Shown: positions 35,013-46,562 of the stretch, piece by piece
How the letters are laid out: each line of letters opens with the position of its first letter
Numbering within the stretch: the first letter of the stretch is position 1
DNA from: Gaeumannomyces sp. JS-464
Taxonomy: Eukaryota > Ascomycota > Sordariomycetes > Magnaporthales > Magnaporthaceae
Assembly (NCBI GenBank): GCA_002197995.1
Contig: NGZR01000001.1
Location: 5,518,001-5,582,000 of the forward strand
Length of the DNA stretch: 64,000 nucleotides
Reading direction: 5' to 3'
Made by a program: the position numbers and the translations under genes
The notes under the pieces: model-generated
Database searches by the model: none
The model's input: only the letters and a program-made list of their open reading frames with translations
What the model was told of the DNA's origin: nothing

Positions 35013-38000
35013 ATGGCATACATAGCTCCGATCCACCGGTCCAGCAGTGTGCGCCATGCCCTGCAGGTCCGGCTATTGCCCGAGGGCGAACCGTGCTTGG
35101 TCCTCGCGTACGAGCCCCCCGCCTTTCTTCTTCTGTTTGGATCTTGACCGTGCCCCCCGGCTGCGCTCAGACTCGAATAGAACTTACTGCTAACCCCGCG
35201 GCCTGTCACTGAGTCCAGCAAGTCCAACCGCCTCGAGGTCTGGCAGGTCGCCGACGGCCACCTGACCCTGATCCACTCCAAGGCCATCCATGGCACCATC
35301 GTCATGCTCCAGGCCTTGCGGCCCAAGGACTCCCCGACCGAGATGCTCCTTGTCGGCACCGACCGCTTCAGGTACTTCTCAGTCATATGGAACCAGCAGA
35401 CACGCGAGCTGCAGACCCTGCAAGAGATCCACGACCAGGCAGAGCAATTCGTGAGAGATGTCACGACGAGACACAAGTGCCTGGTCGACCCCTCCGGCCG
35501 CTTCGTCGTCATGCTGGTCTGGTCTGGCGTCATCAACGTCATGTGTCTGCAGCGTAGGAAGGGCAAGCACACGGACATCGTCTGGCTGGACCAGTCGCGG
35601 ATTTCGGAGCTCTATATCAAGGACGCGGCATTCCTGTACGCGGAAGATGCCCACCCCCGCGTGGCATTCCTATACCAGAGCAAGCCGAACGTTCCAGAAT
35701 CCAAGCTAGTCACGTACCGCCTGTGCTCCGACGACAAGGACTCAGAGGTCTCTCGTTTCGATCCGCTCAAGGATCGGGAAATAAACATCGACATCCCTGA
35801 CCCCGGCGCCGCCATGCTGATTCCGGTGGAGAGGGTTGACTCCGGAAAGCGCCACAACTTCCGGAATCCGGGCGCGAGCGCGCACCTCGGAGGCCTGCTA
35901 GTCGTAGGCGAGACACGGGTTCTGTACATCGACGATATGACACAGGCAACGGTCGAAGCCGCCCTCCCCAGCCCCATGGTCTTTGTCGCATGGACTAAAT
36001 ACGATGCTTCCCACTACATTCTGGCTGACGACTATGGCGGTCTGCATCTGCTGACCCTAGACGTCAGGCTGGACGGGGTAACAGTGAAAGATGTGATCGT
36101 CTGCGTCATTGGCAAATCCTCGCGCGCCAACGAACTTGTTTGTCTGGACAGTGGCTACCTCTTTGTTGGCTCGCACTATGGGGATTCCGAACTGCTACGC
36201 CTCAACTTGGACCCTGAGAACACGGATAGGCCACTAGTCGAGACGGTCCAGACACTCCCCAGCATCGCCCCAATTCTTGACTTTACGGTCATGGATATGG
36301 GCAACCGCGAAGCCGATAACACCGTCGGAAATGAGTACTCTTCCGGTCAGGCTCGCATAGTGACCGGGAGTGGCGCCCACAAAGATGGCAGTCTACGAAG
36401 TGTCCGTAGCGGGGTCAGGCTAGATGACATCGGGATTCTTGCAGACCTGCGAGACATCAGGGGGCTATTTCCCCTGAAATCGAACGGAGAGACCAATGCC
36501 CTGGTCGCGTCATTTCTCACTGAGACAAGGGTCTTCACCTTTGACGCCGAGGGCGAGATAGAAGAGGTTGAGGCCTTCCAAGGCCTTGATTTGTCAGTGA
36601 GGACACTTCTAGTAACGAATCTGGACGACGACAGCATCCTCCAGATCACAGATCATGGAGCCTCAGTCATCAGCGCCGAGGACAGAATAACAATCAGCTC
36701 CTGGGAACCCCCGACTGGTCGGCTGATTACGAGTTGCTCGACCAACGGGCAATGGCTTCTTCTCTCCATCGACGGCAAGACCTTGGTATCCCTACGAATC
36801 CAGGGCCTCACCGAGAGCGCGCAGCGAGAAAGCAACCCAAATGATCAGATATCGTGCCTTACCGCATCGCCACACCTTCTCGACGTAGGAGCTGTAGGGT
36901 TCTGGTCAACCGGATCTGTATCGATCATAAACCTTTCCACGCTGGAAGTCATACACAGCGAAAACCTGCGCAGGACAGAAGACGACGCGATAGTACCCCG
37001 CGATATTGTTCTAGCCAGGGTGCTCCCGGCCGATGTGGCAGGCCCAACTCTGTTCGTCTCGATGGATGACGGCGAGGTGGTCACCTTCACACTAAGCGAC
37101 GCGGGCAAGTTATCGACGCGCAAGAGCGTCGTTCTCGGCACGCGCCAAGCCCACTTTCACGTCCTGCCACAACCAGGAGGTGTGTCTAACATCTTCGTCA
37201 CCAGCGAGCATTCCAGCTTGATATATGGATCGGACAAGCGTGTCATATACTCGGCCGTGACCGCCGAGTCCGCGACCTATGTGTGTCCCTTTGACACGGC
37301 TGTCTTCCCAGACTCGCTTGCGGTAGCGACCGACTCCCAGCTCAAAATCTCAAAGATTGACCCGCAGCGACAAAGCCACGTCCAGTCGCTGCCCATGGGA
37401 GAGAATGTGCGAAGTATCGCCTATTCGGCGCCGACACGGGTCTTTGGGCTGGGCTGCATCCGACGGGAGCTTTCTAAAGGCGTGGAGAAAGCGTCCAGTA
37501 CCTTCAGGCTTGTTGATGAGGTGGTGTTCCAGCCGCTGGGCAACCCATTCGAGCTAAATGAAGGAGAGGTGGTGGAAACCGTTATACGGGCTCAGCTCCC
37601 CGACAGCTTCGGTCATCCAGCCGAGAGGTTCATAGTCGGCACGCGGTTTCTCGTCGACGAGAACCTGTTCCCAGGGTCCAACAGCAAGGGACGGGTGCTC
37701 GTCTTTGGGGTGGATGAGGAGCGATCGCCGTTCCAAGTTGTCTCGCATCCCCTCAAGAGCGGCTGCCGGAGGCTAGCCGTAATGGAGGACATGATCGTTG
37801 TCGCTCTAACGAAGACGGTGGTGGTGGCACGATACGAGGAACTGACGTCTACGTCAGGCAGGCTGGTCAAGGTGGCCTCATACCAAACCACGAGCTACGC
37901 CATCGACGTGGCTGTCGAGGGTCGTCTAATCGCGGTGGCAGACATAATGAAGTCCATGTCGCTTGTCGAGTTCGTGCCCCCCGCGACGGCGGAGAATGGA

Positions 38001-38659
38001 AAAGAAGGAGAGACGAAGAAGTCGGCACAGCTCATCGAGGTCTGCCGGCACTACCAGTCGTCCTGGTCGACAGCGGTGGCGCATGTTGGGGGATTCGTGG
38101 CTCGAGGCGGACGCTGATGGAAATCTGATGGTGTTGAGGCGCAACACGACAGGGGTCACGCTTGAAGATAGACGGCGGATGGAGATAACGAGCGAGATAA
38201 ACCTGGGTGAAAACGTGAACCGCATCCAGAAAATTACTGTCGAGACGGGCTCGAACGCGCCTATCCACCCCAAGGCGTTCTTATCGACGGTAAGGTTCCA
38301 TCGCAGACATCTCCTCACTCTACTCCGCTCTGCTTGCTGACACAATCTTTTATTTCTAGACCGAGGGCTCTATCTATCTCTTTGGAGCCATCGCGCCGGA
38401 TATGCAAGACCTTCTGATCAATCTCCAAGAAAGGCTGGAGTCATATATGGGAACGCTGGGGAACATACCGTTCAAAAACTATAGGTCGTTTCGGAATGCC
38501 GAGCGCGAGGCGGATGGGCCAGTCCGCTTCATCGACGGCGAGTTCATCGAGCGCTTTCTGGACATGGATGAGGAGACGCAGGCTCTGGTATGCCAGGACC
38601 TGGGTCCCGGCGTAGACGACATGCGAAATCTGGTGGAAGAACTGAAGAACATGCACTGA
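35013..38659 (+). CDS. ddb1: DDB1, adaptor of CUL4 ubiquitin ligase / DNA damage recognition, frame-shifted once
   Basis: Exons 35013-35107, 35219-38289 and 38360-38659, about 1,154 residues if one extra G in the run 38088-38092 is discounted. DDB1 bridges Cullin-4 to substrate receptors and takes part in UV-damage repair and chromatin regulation. The N-terminus (MAYIAPIHRSSSVRHAL, then AKSNRLEVWQV) and the first propeller block GTDRFRYFSVIWN are diagnostic. The rest is the MMS1/CPSF_A-like triple-propeller architecture, closing with GEFIERFLDMDEETQALVCQDLG and VEELKNMH, the typical DDB1 end. At 38088-38092 the frame slips between WSTAVAHVG and DSWLEADADGNLMVLRRN, both DDB1-like. Splice sites are canonical. 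Rse1 and Cft1 share the fold, but their C-termini differ. Confidence 0.93.
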
Positions 38660-39102
38660 AGGAAACGTGTATTAACGAGTAATGGGGAATGAATGGTTTC
38701 TGGTGGTGGCTGTCTGGGTACACATGGCGTTAGTGGAGCCGTGTTGGCTTGTTCTATAGAAAAGCACCTACGTCTGGGCTTTGGAGTAGAGGGGTCGGCG
38801 GCTAGGTCTTCCTCTGCCGTTGTTGATTCTCTTATTTAATCGCGATCACGTGGTCGCATGCCGCCGCCGGTCAGTCGGATGCTTTCGGAATGCGCAGCCC
38901 ACGTGACTGAACTGAAGCTGGGGCTCCAGCCAATGACACCCCGCCAATTAGGAAGACCAGGCCTGAGGCAGAACATCGGGAAACTGGGTCGAACGACCAA
39001 GACGAGGCCCAGTAAAAAAGACCTCAGAACCTCGAGGCCAACCCAACGTCGACGCCGACCCCAACACGCACACCCTCCAATTGAAGCCGCAAGCACCTCG
39101 CC
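38660..39102 (+). promoter_or_regulatory. Promoter of the Rieske protein gene with CACGTG and CCAAT boxes
   Basis: 443 bp between the DDB1 stop and the Rieske start. It has two CACGTG boxes (38847-38852, atCACGTGgt; 38900-38905) and one CCAAT box (38930-38934). CACGTG (Cbf1-type bHLH) and CCAAT (HAP complex) sites are known controllers of respiratory-chain genes in fungi. Occurrence before a complex III gene is suggestive, but such short motifs also occur by chance. Confidence 0.4.
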
Positions 39103-40238
39103 ATGGCGCCCCTCACGAACGCAACCCGCGCCCTGGCGCGGTCGGCCGTCGTCCCGCGATGCAGCAGCGCCGCCGCCCCGATGGCCCGCGCGCTGAGCAC
39201 CACGCCGGTCCAGAACGACTCGTCCCCGTCCTTCTCGAGCCCGTTCCGCGGCGAGACAGCCGGCACCAAGATCCCCGACTGGTCCAAGTACATGGCGCCC
39301 AAGAGCTCCCAGACCACCAACCAGGTCTTCTCGTACTTCATGGTCGGCGCCATGGGTGCCATCTCTGCCGCCGGTGCCAAGTCCACCGTCCAGGGTAAGT
39401 GCTTTTTTGTTTTTCGTGGGGGATCAGTGGCGATCACGACGGCGACCGATCATTGGATCTGTGACGACTCGGCGTTTCTGGGGTGGAGGGAAACCGCGAC
39501 GGAAGAGGGGGGAATGCATTGCCGCTTTGTGCTGGCTTTGGAGCTTGGGCCCAGCGTGTCGAACAGAATCACGCCACCCAGAGGAGGGATCTTGATGGGA
39601 GCGGCGCCTCGGGTCAAGATGGAACCTTTGGGGCACTTTTTGCTTACACTTTCCCCCACCACGCGCAGAGTTCCTGGTGAACATGTCGGCATCGGCCGAC
39701 GTCTTGGCCATGGCCAAGGTCGAGGTTGACCTCAACACGATCCCCGAGGGCAAGAACGTCATCATCAAGTGGCGCGGCAAGCCCGTCTTCATCCGTCACC
39801 GGACCGCTAGCGAGATCGAGGAGGCGAACAAGGTGGACGTGAAGGCATTAAGGGACCCCCAGAGCGACGACGACCGTGTCCAGAAGCCCGAGTGGCTCGT
39901 TATGCTTGGTACGAAACCTTTATCTGGCGCTGCCTTGGAGTTGGGCGGGAGTATCGAAACGAGGGGGAAAGAGGACGGAAGTACGGGAGGTGTGCAGGAG
40001 ACGGACGCACGTGGGAAGGATCGATTGCTAACGACTGCCTTTACGATGATCTACAGGCGTCTGCACACATCTGGGTTGTGTCCCCATTGGCGAGGCTGGC
40101 GACTACGGCGGTTGGTTCTGCCCTTGCCACGGATCGCACTACGACATTTCTGGGCGTATAAGGAAGGGCCCTGCTCCCCTGAACCTGGAAATCCCCGCAT
40201 ACGACTTCCCGGAGGACGACAAGCTGATTATCGGTTAA
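39103..40238 (+). CDS. rip1: Rieske iron-sulfur subunit of the cytochrome bc1 complex
   Basis: Exons 39103-39394, 39669-39908 and 40057-40238, 237 residues; introns 274 and 148 bp. The protein passes electrons from ubiquinol to cytochrome c1 in mitochondrial complex III. Residues 1-30 are a basic, Ala/Ser-rich mitochondrial presequence. The tether helix ([26 protein letters not shown]) crosses the inner membrane. The Rieske domain has CTHLGC (180-185) and CPCHG (199-203): Cys180, His182, Cys199 and His202 bind the 2Fe-2S cluster, and Cys185/Cys201 form the disulfide. The end [20 protein letters not shown] is family-typical. The second splice falls just before CTHLGC. All is intact. Confidence 0.97.
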
Positions 40239-42211
40239 AGCGACCCATCCCCGAGGTTGTACGAGTACGGATCCGCAGAGACGGGAGGCTTTTATAGACA
40301 AAAAAAAAAAGATGTGCTCAATGACAGTTTCTACCAGCAAGGCTTCTTCAGCTTTGTTGCTCCCTCGAGACAAAATGCCCCCCTGTTTCGGCGCGCGCAT
40401 AGACTTGGTGAAAAAGACCAAAGGAAGGAATGGGCAGGTGGTCGGTCTTGAGTTTTTTCGAATCATCGTTGCCCAGAATCCAGGAACGCATGGGTGTGCC
40501 TCCACCGCCACGCTTTGTGCAGTGATGGACATTGCGTCTTTTGGACGACTTGAAGCGTTCGGGGACAGTGGGACTCGCTCGACAGGATAAAATCTTGCCC
40601 CAACAGGAAACCAAACAACATGCAATCAGTCGATGGAACTTTCGAGGCGGTTAGGTGTTCCCTGGTTCCAGCCTTGTTGGTTGATCATCATGTTTGAACT
40701 TGTCGATTGTCTAGGCAGGTTCTCCCAGCGGGTTGGGCCGTCAGATATGACGATGACGGACAAGAGATGGGCTTTGGGACCACGGATGAACCTAGTACAT
40801 GCTCAAAACACCCCAACGAATCACAGCCATCCCGGAGCAAGAAACTCAGCCTGCCTTTTTGGTGTGGCGGTGTGGCAGGTGTCGCTATCGGCGTGTTTGA
40901 CCACGGGCAGTTTGTCGCTCAAACGTGATGGACAGCTCTGGTGGACAAGGGGGGCTCAGATGTTCACCGAGCGGCAGACAGAGTGGTTCGGCTAAACGGC
41001 CATCCGGCGTGCTGAACCAAGCCTTTCCGGCAGCTTTGATTTGGGTGGGGGAGAACACACCAGCCCACCGCGAAAATGCAGTTTATACGTACCTTGTTGT
41101 CGGAAACTCGGTACAATGTCACCTGCTCACACATCAAGCGCGGCATGGTCAACAGCGTTTCCCGAGGGGTTCTGTTCCCTACGTCGCGCTTGCAGCTGCT
41201 ATCTTGTAGGTACGTCTTTTTGCTCATATTGCCCGGATATGTTGGACCCGTGGGGGAGAGGAGAGGCACAGGCCGACCCACGCTCCATTGGGAGGTGTCA
41301 CAGCATATCGGGCGGGTGCCGCCGCCGTCTTGGAGACATCAGCCGTGGGGGGACAGAACGGAGCGAACCGGTTCGAGCCAGGCTTTTTCATCTTGACATC
41401 CCGTATGTCTTTGATCACCAGTACGTACCAGGTACCCACCTACCTATCTACCTGCCTCGGGGAAAGGGGCAAGCGATCTACTGGGAGAAACTTATAACCA
41501 TGGAGCCGCGGACAGCGAGTCTCCCTTTGGGCTGGCGATCACGCAGGTACGTTCGCCGCCGTCACAAGTGCTCAGCAGAATTTGGTGCTGCCCTCCAGTT
41601 CATGCAGTTTCGTGACGTTTCCACGCTGGCAGACGGATGCCGCCGCCGGAGAAAACTGTCAGTTGGGGGACGTTTAGTTTGAAATTTGGTCAAGCAAAAA
41701 GGGGAAACAGGGTCGCTGGAATCAAAATTTCGTCTGTTCAACAGCCGATTTCCCACCGTGGTTCGCATCGGGTCTGTCTGGGAGATGGCCTTGGGACAAG
41801 ACCAGATCAGGGGCAGGTCGCTGGACTGTGGAGTCGCACGTTTGTATGGTGGATGCCCGGTTTATGAGTCCAGCCCACATTGGCCCCGAAGCCGTTCTCG
41901 TCAAACGTGTGTGGTGGTGGAGCCGTGCTGAGGTGCCACGCGTTTGAGAGGCGAATGCGTAGGCAGACAGACAAACACGCCCTCGAGTCCCCAACGGACA
42001 TTCCATCTACATACAGGCCCTTAGCCGAGGCCAGGGTGGGCGGAAAAACAAGGTCGGGTGCGGAAAGGCCTCCGAGCGCGTCCGGACGCCCTCACGCCCT
42101 TTCATTTCACACGAGCGAAGCGCGCGATGGAAGCGACAAAACGCCAAGCGACAAGCGAGCGACCGAGCTTCTCTGGATACCGCTGGCGATCGTTACTTTT
42201 TACTGGAGGGG

Positions 42212-42235
42212 AAAAAAAAAAAAAAAGAAAAAAAA
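42212..42235. repeat. Poly(A) tract
   Basis: A-rich run of about 24 bases broken by one G, in a gene-poor region. A T-rich run of similar length lies about 715 bp downstream. Length is uncertain given the homopolymer problems seen elsewhere. Confidence 0.8.
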
Positions 42236-42949
42236 CAGAGGCCGCCCTGATATTTGCGCGCGCGAACAAAAATTGGGGCGGGTTTGTGAAGACTGAACAG
42301 CCCGCCGCATGCGGAAGTTATCGAACATCAAGGATATGCTGACAAGATCGACGGGTGAAAATATCCGCGGCCTTGGGATGATATCCCATGCTCCCGCCCG
42401 TGGCCTGACAAAACCCAGGGAATGGGGGCATGAAAATCCGATGAGGGAAATCAGCACACGAGACCAGGGATCAGGCTTGAGGACCGTGATGACCAGCCGG
42501 CAACGGACGAACAAACTACATGCCCTTTCCTTTAAGCAGAAGGCAGTGGCGGCGAGCTAGTCAATTCACGATCGGAAGGAAGCGAGGTTTGCATGCTGGT
42601 GCCTTGTCCCCTTCAGGCAGATCGTTGGGGGTTGTGTGTGCGGGTGTGGGTGTGCGTGTGGGTGCCCTGCAGCGTCGCGGCCGAATAAACGGTGGTATTC
42701 CGCGCCCTCGGCTAGGCGGGCCAGGCAAGCGATGTGTTGTTGCTGCTGAGGGTGCGTGGCCCGTGTGCGCGTGCGGCTCCGCTCGGTTGAAACCCTGGGG
42801 GCGACGCTGTCCGTCTGAACTCTGGCGTCATGCGACAGGGGCCTGCCTCAGGTCCTCTTCATCCAAGCTCACGCCGATCCAGAAGTTCGATTTCCCATGT
42901 GCCGCCCGCCAACACTTGCCATGCCATTCTTTTTTGGACGGGAGAGCAC

Positions 42950-42977
42950 TTTTTTTTTCTTTTTTTTTTTTTTTTTT
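42950..42977. repeat. Poly(T) tract
   Basis: T run of about 28 bases with one C. It is inverted relative to the A run near 42212. Confidence 0.8.
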
Positions 42978-44239
42978 CGTCCCAGCTCGTACGCGCCAGG
43001 GGTCAGGCCTCCACGTAATGACGCCTGCCGAGCCGTCGCGTCTTCCTGGTCCTTCGGAAGCCAGCTGCGCAACTGAAGCAAGGGTGCGTGTTGCAAAACG
43101 GTCAACGACGCCCCATAACCGAGGCCCGGCCGCCGTTGAATGACGGCTTGGCTGGCCTGTGTCAACTTGGGCGCGTGGTTGACATGCTAGGGCGCCTATT
43201 CCTGTTCTATCATGATGGGGACCGTGGGAGCCATTTTCTGCCTGTCCTGATGGAGACCGTTGGTATTTATACGATCAGCATTAAGTCAGAGGGCAGATTG
43301 GGCAATTAATAGAGAGGAATCCATCCGCTTTAGCGGAGACGAGCAGTCTACATAAATTTCCGGGCATACGTCGGGGTTTCTTTTCTCTCTCTCGTCCAGG
43401 ACCCATTGATATGGAGGATGCTAACGACAGACGAGACGGGGGTGCAAGCTTGTGCGGGCCGACGGACCCCAGGCATGCAGCAGAGTGGCATTCTTAGCTG
43501 CCCCGTGGCATGCACCTTGTACTCCGTCCTGAGGTCGTGGTCGCTTAGAGCATCCCATGCTTCTGATCTTTGCGGAATTCGTCCAAACAAATCCCAGTGC
43601 TACATCCGATGATGAGCTAGGGTCCTGACCCTTGCAGCACGTTATTCCCCTTGGCAGGGGGCGGGACAGGAGAAAGAACACTCCTATGCCGTGACTGCGG
43701 TCTGCGATCTACAATACTGTTGAGATGAGGTTCTGGCAAGAGATCTTGGGCATCATGATGTCTACCTTGTACGCACCTGGATGTCGAGTATGTAGCGCAT
43801 CTACAAGCTCACACCGACCTGCTGTTGTCCACGCTTGGAGACCAACGCTAGAGGCAGCTCCGTTCAGGAGTCTCTCGATGCATACCGTCTCCAGGGTAGC
43901 AGCGGCAGGATCCCTCCGCGCTCTTGGTGTGGGAGCAATACCCGGAGCAGGATGCTACCGAGGACTCGCTCCAGGCCCTGGTGGGTCTCAACCATCTGGT
44001 CCTGTCTTTGACACTCACCCAGAGGGCCCAAGCTCGCACCCATCATGATCTTCGGAACGAGCTCCCCTGTCGAGGAGCATCAAGCACCCGTCCGTCAGGC
44101 TACTGTCATAGTCTGCTAAGCGCCTGGCCCGCCAACAACGGGCACGCCCGCCTATGCATAAGCACATACGACAGACATGCACCCACCCTCCGTTTCGTGC
44201 CCACCCGCAAAGTGGGTGGCGGCCTCTCCCTCCATGCCG

Positions 44240-44246
44240 TATATAA
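44240..44246 (+). promoter_or_regulatory. TATA box of the Asn-rich secreted protein gene
   Basis: TATATAA about 258 bp before the start codon. It is followed by a long C/T-rich leader (about 44265-44400) typical of highly expressed fungal genes. The initiation site would lie near 44270-44280 by the usual spacing; this is inference. Confidence 0.6.
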
Positions 44247-44503
44247 GACCACAGCCGGCTCCCAGACGGGATGCTCTTCTCTGTTCCGGCCAGCACGCTC
44301 TTTTGCCACAGCAGTCCTACATTCTTTTCTCCCATCCCTTCTTTTCTTCTTCCTCAAAGTTCTGTGAACTTGCTACTTTCCCACCTTCTTTCCCGATATA
44401 AACATTCTTTTGCAATTTGTCTGGGCCGGCCCTCCTTTCCTGTCGTTGAAGAAGAGAAAAGCCTTTCGTTTCTGAGGAGATTTGTTTGTTCGTCCGCATC
44501 ACC

Positions 44504-45740
44504 ATGAAGGTCAACGCCCCCGCCGCCCTCCTTGCCCTCGCGGGCCTGGCTTCCGCTGAGGTCCCGCAGGAGCACTCGCACGAAGCCATCATCCGGGCCG
44601 TCAAGATCGAGCTGGAGAAGAACAACCCGCTCGCCATCGCGGACCCCGTCTTCGCCCTGCTGGGCAACGCCGCCGCCGCCAAGGGCGCCCCCAACGTCGA
44701 CGCGGCCGACCTCGACTGCCTGCAGCAGATCACGGCCGACCAGGCCTTCACCAACGCCAAGGCCGAGGGCAGCGTCGACGGCCAGGTCACGGCGCTGCTC
44801 TACGCCGCGCTCGAGCGCAACACGCTCAGCGTCGGCGAGGCCAGCGTCGTCTGCAGCACCGTCACGGCCAAGAACCCCGAGATCGCGGCCACACGCGCAT
44901 CCAGGACCCGGCCTCGAACGAGGGCAAGGCCGGCAACAAGCAGGCCATCCTGGACCTCGCCGTCCAGATCGCAAAGGTCGGCGGTGACCCGCTCCTGGCC
45001 ACCCAGGCCGGCACCTTCGCGCCCGGCCAGATCGGCGACCCGACCGCCGCGGGCAACACGTGCGACGACGCCGACGACGCCCAGGGCTGCATCATCAGCC
45101 GGAACCTGCTGGTCGTCGAGGCCACCAACGACGAGATCCTGCAGGCCGTCGCAGCCGCCGGCGCCGGCAACGGCAGCGGCAACGTGAACAACGGTGGCGC
45201 CGCCAACAACGGCACCGGCACCGGCAACGCCAACGCTGGCAAGCAGAACAAGGACAACAACAAGCAGAACAAACAGAACAAGGACAACAAGAAGAACAAC
45301 GCCAGCAACGGTGGTGCCGCTGCCGACGGCTGCAACGCTGCTGGTGGAAACAACAACAACGCTGCTGATGGAAACAACAACAACAACAACGCTGGCAACA
45401 ACAACAACGCCGGCGCCGGCAACGCCGCGTCCAACATCCAGACCTTCACTGGAAACCTGGGCGGCGCCCCTCCGGCCGTCACCTTCGCCGCCGGCGCCCA
45501 GCGGCCCTTCACCGTCAACGGCAACACCTTCACGACGGCGCAGGCGGCGCTGACGCGGTCGTGCGACATCCAGAAAACCAGTGCTTCAACGCCGCCAACG
45601 GCGGCCAGCTCTCGGGCGGCACCCAGCAGTGCCAGCAGCAGCAGCAGCAGTGCCTGGCCTCCGTCGCCGCCTCGGCCGCCGCCGCCTCCAAGGCCCGCCG
45701 CGCCGTCAGGACGAGCGGCCGTTGGAGCGCGCGCCGCTAA
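44504..45740 (+). CDS. Secreted Asn/Gly-rich surface protein with conserved C-terminal Cys module, frame-shifted twice
   Basis: Intronless, about 412 residues when two missing bases are allowed for. A signal peptide (MKVNAPAALLALAGLASA) is followed by an Ala-rich helical region with several Cys (to about residue 130), a charged stretch and an Asn/Gln/Gly/Lys-rich repeat region (about residues 225-310). The C-terminal module has NIQTFTGNLGGAPPAVTF, RPFTVNGNTF, SCDIQKN, QCFNAAN and a Gln-rich Cys pattern. I have seen similar C-terminal modules in fungal cell-wall and secreted proteins; the function is unknown. The first frame change is at 44889-44892 (after KNPEIAA), the second at the A run 45574-45577 (after SCDIQK). 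After both the text stays conserved-looking and ends at TAA 45738-45740. A TATA box and pyrimidine leader suggest strong expression. Confidence 0.7.
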
Positions 45741-46562
45741 GGGGGTGGGTGGGGCTTGCTTTGTTTCAGGGGGCACTGTCGGGGGCTGGAAGATGCCCTG
45801 GCATGGCTTTGCTATCATGATCTGAATGTTGTTTTTATTTACACATAGCTTCCCGTCTGCTATGGTTTGGGCGTCTTCTTGTTGGCAAGCAACAAGGCTT
45901 CTATCTTACGATTCTCTTCTCTCCTTCTTCGGCAGCATCTTGTTTGGGGCGGGTTTGGCTTCCTAGGCTCTTTTGCACCTTCTGATGTTGGATAGTATGA
46001 CCTGTGGCAGCGTGCTAATGTCGTCTAGCGTCAGTCGGAAGAGCTGGCTGGAGACAAATTACAAAGAACATTTTTATCCAAGACTTGACATCGCTCTTTG
46101 AGAAATGCAGTGGGAATGCCAAACTATGCGTGCCACGCGGAATCATGCCAGGGGCTTGCGGGCACGGGCTCCGAATCCGTGTCTTTGCGGGACGTTGAGA
46201 CGGTTCAGGTTTCTTGAGGGTTGGCGAATGATACCCGAGGCGGGTGAGTAATCCAAATCAAGATGAGCAAATAGCCGCTTGGAAGTTCTCCATGGTCGTT
46301 TAGGGGGGCCCGGAAGGAAGGCGAACCGAGGCGTCCATCAATCAAATACTGTTCTGTGATCATCGGCTAGGATAACTGCGGCCAGACACATCTCAGTGCA
46401 AGAATAAATGACCGAAGCGAATCAAAACGTCACATTTGAGCAACATCTGGTTTGCGTCTAGTGGCCCGGCTTGATAATCATCCATGTCCATGTGTCGTCG
46501 AGCGCCCATTACAGGAACGGCGGAAGGATCATGCCAGGGACGATGAGTCCCGGTTTTTGTCT
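45741..46562. other. Convergent 3' intergenic region
   Basis: 822 bp between the 3' ends of the Asn-rich protein gene and the chitin deacetylase gene. No gene or repeat is seen. Confidence 0.4.

Larger units (their letters stand above)
40239..44503. other. 4.3-kb gene-poor region
   Basis: The longest stretch here without a supported gene. Open frames are short and show no conserved domains. It holds several low-complexity tracts: an A run at 40300-40310, a CTAC-type tract near 41431-41456, an A-rich run at 42212-42235, a TG-rich tract at about 42636-42666 and a T-rich run at 42950-42977. The 3' part must contain the promoter of the Asn-rich secreted protein. A non-coding RNA, an unusually long promoter or a rapidly evolving small gene could be hidden here; sequence alone does not show it. 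Confidence 0.4.

Noticed and set aside
44862..45818. Open frame of 318 codons on the minus strand
   Set aside because: Antisense of the repeat-rich secreted protein; Leu/Pro/Ala-rich low complexity arising from the AAC and GCC repeats.
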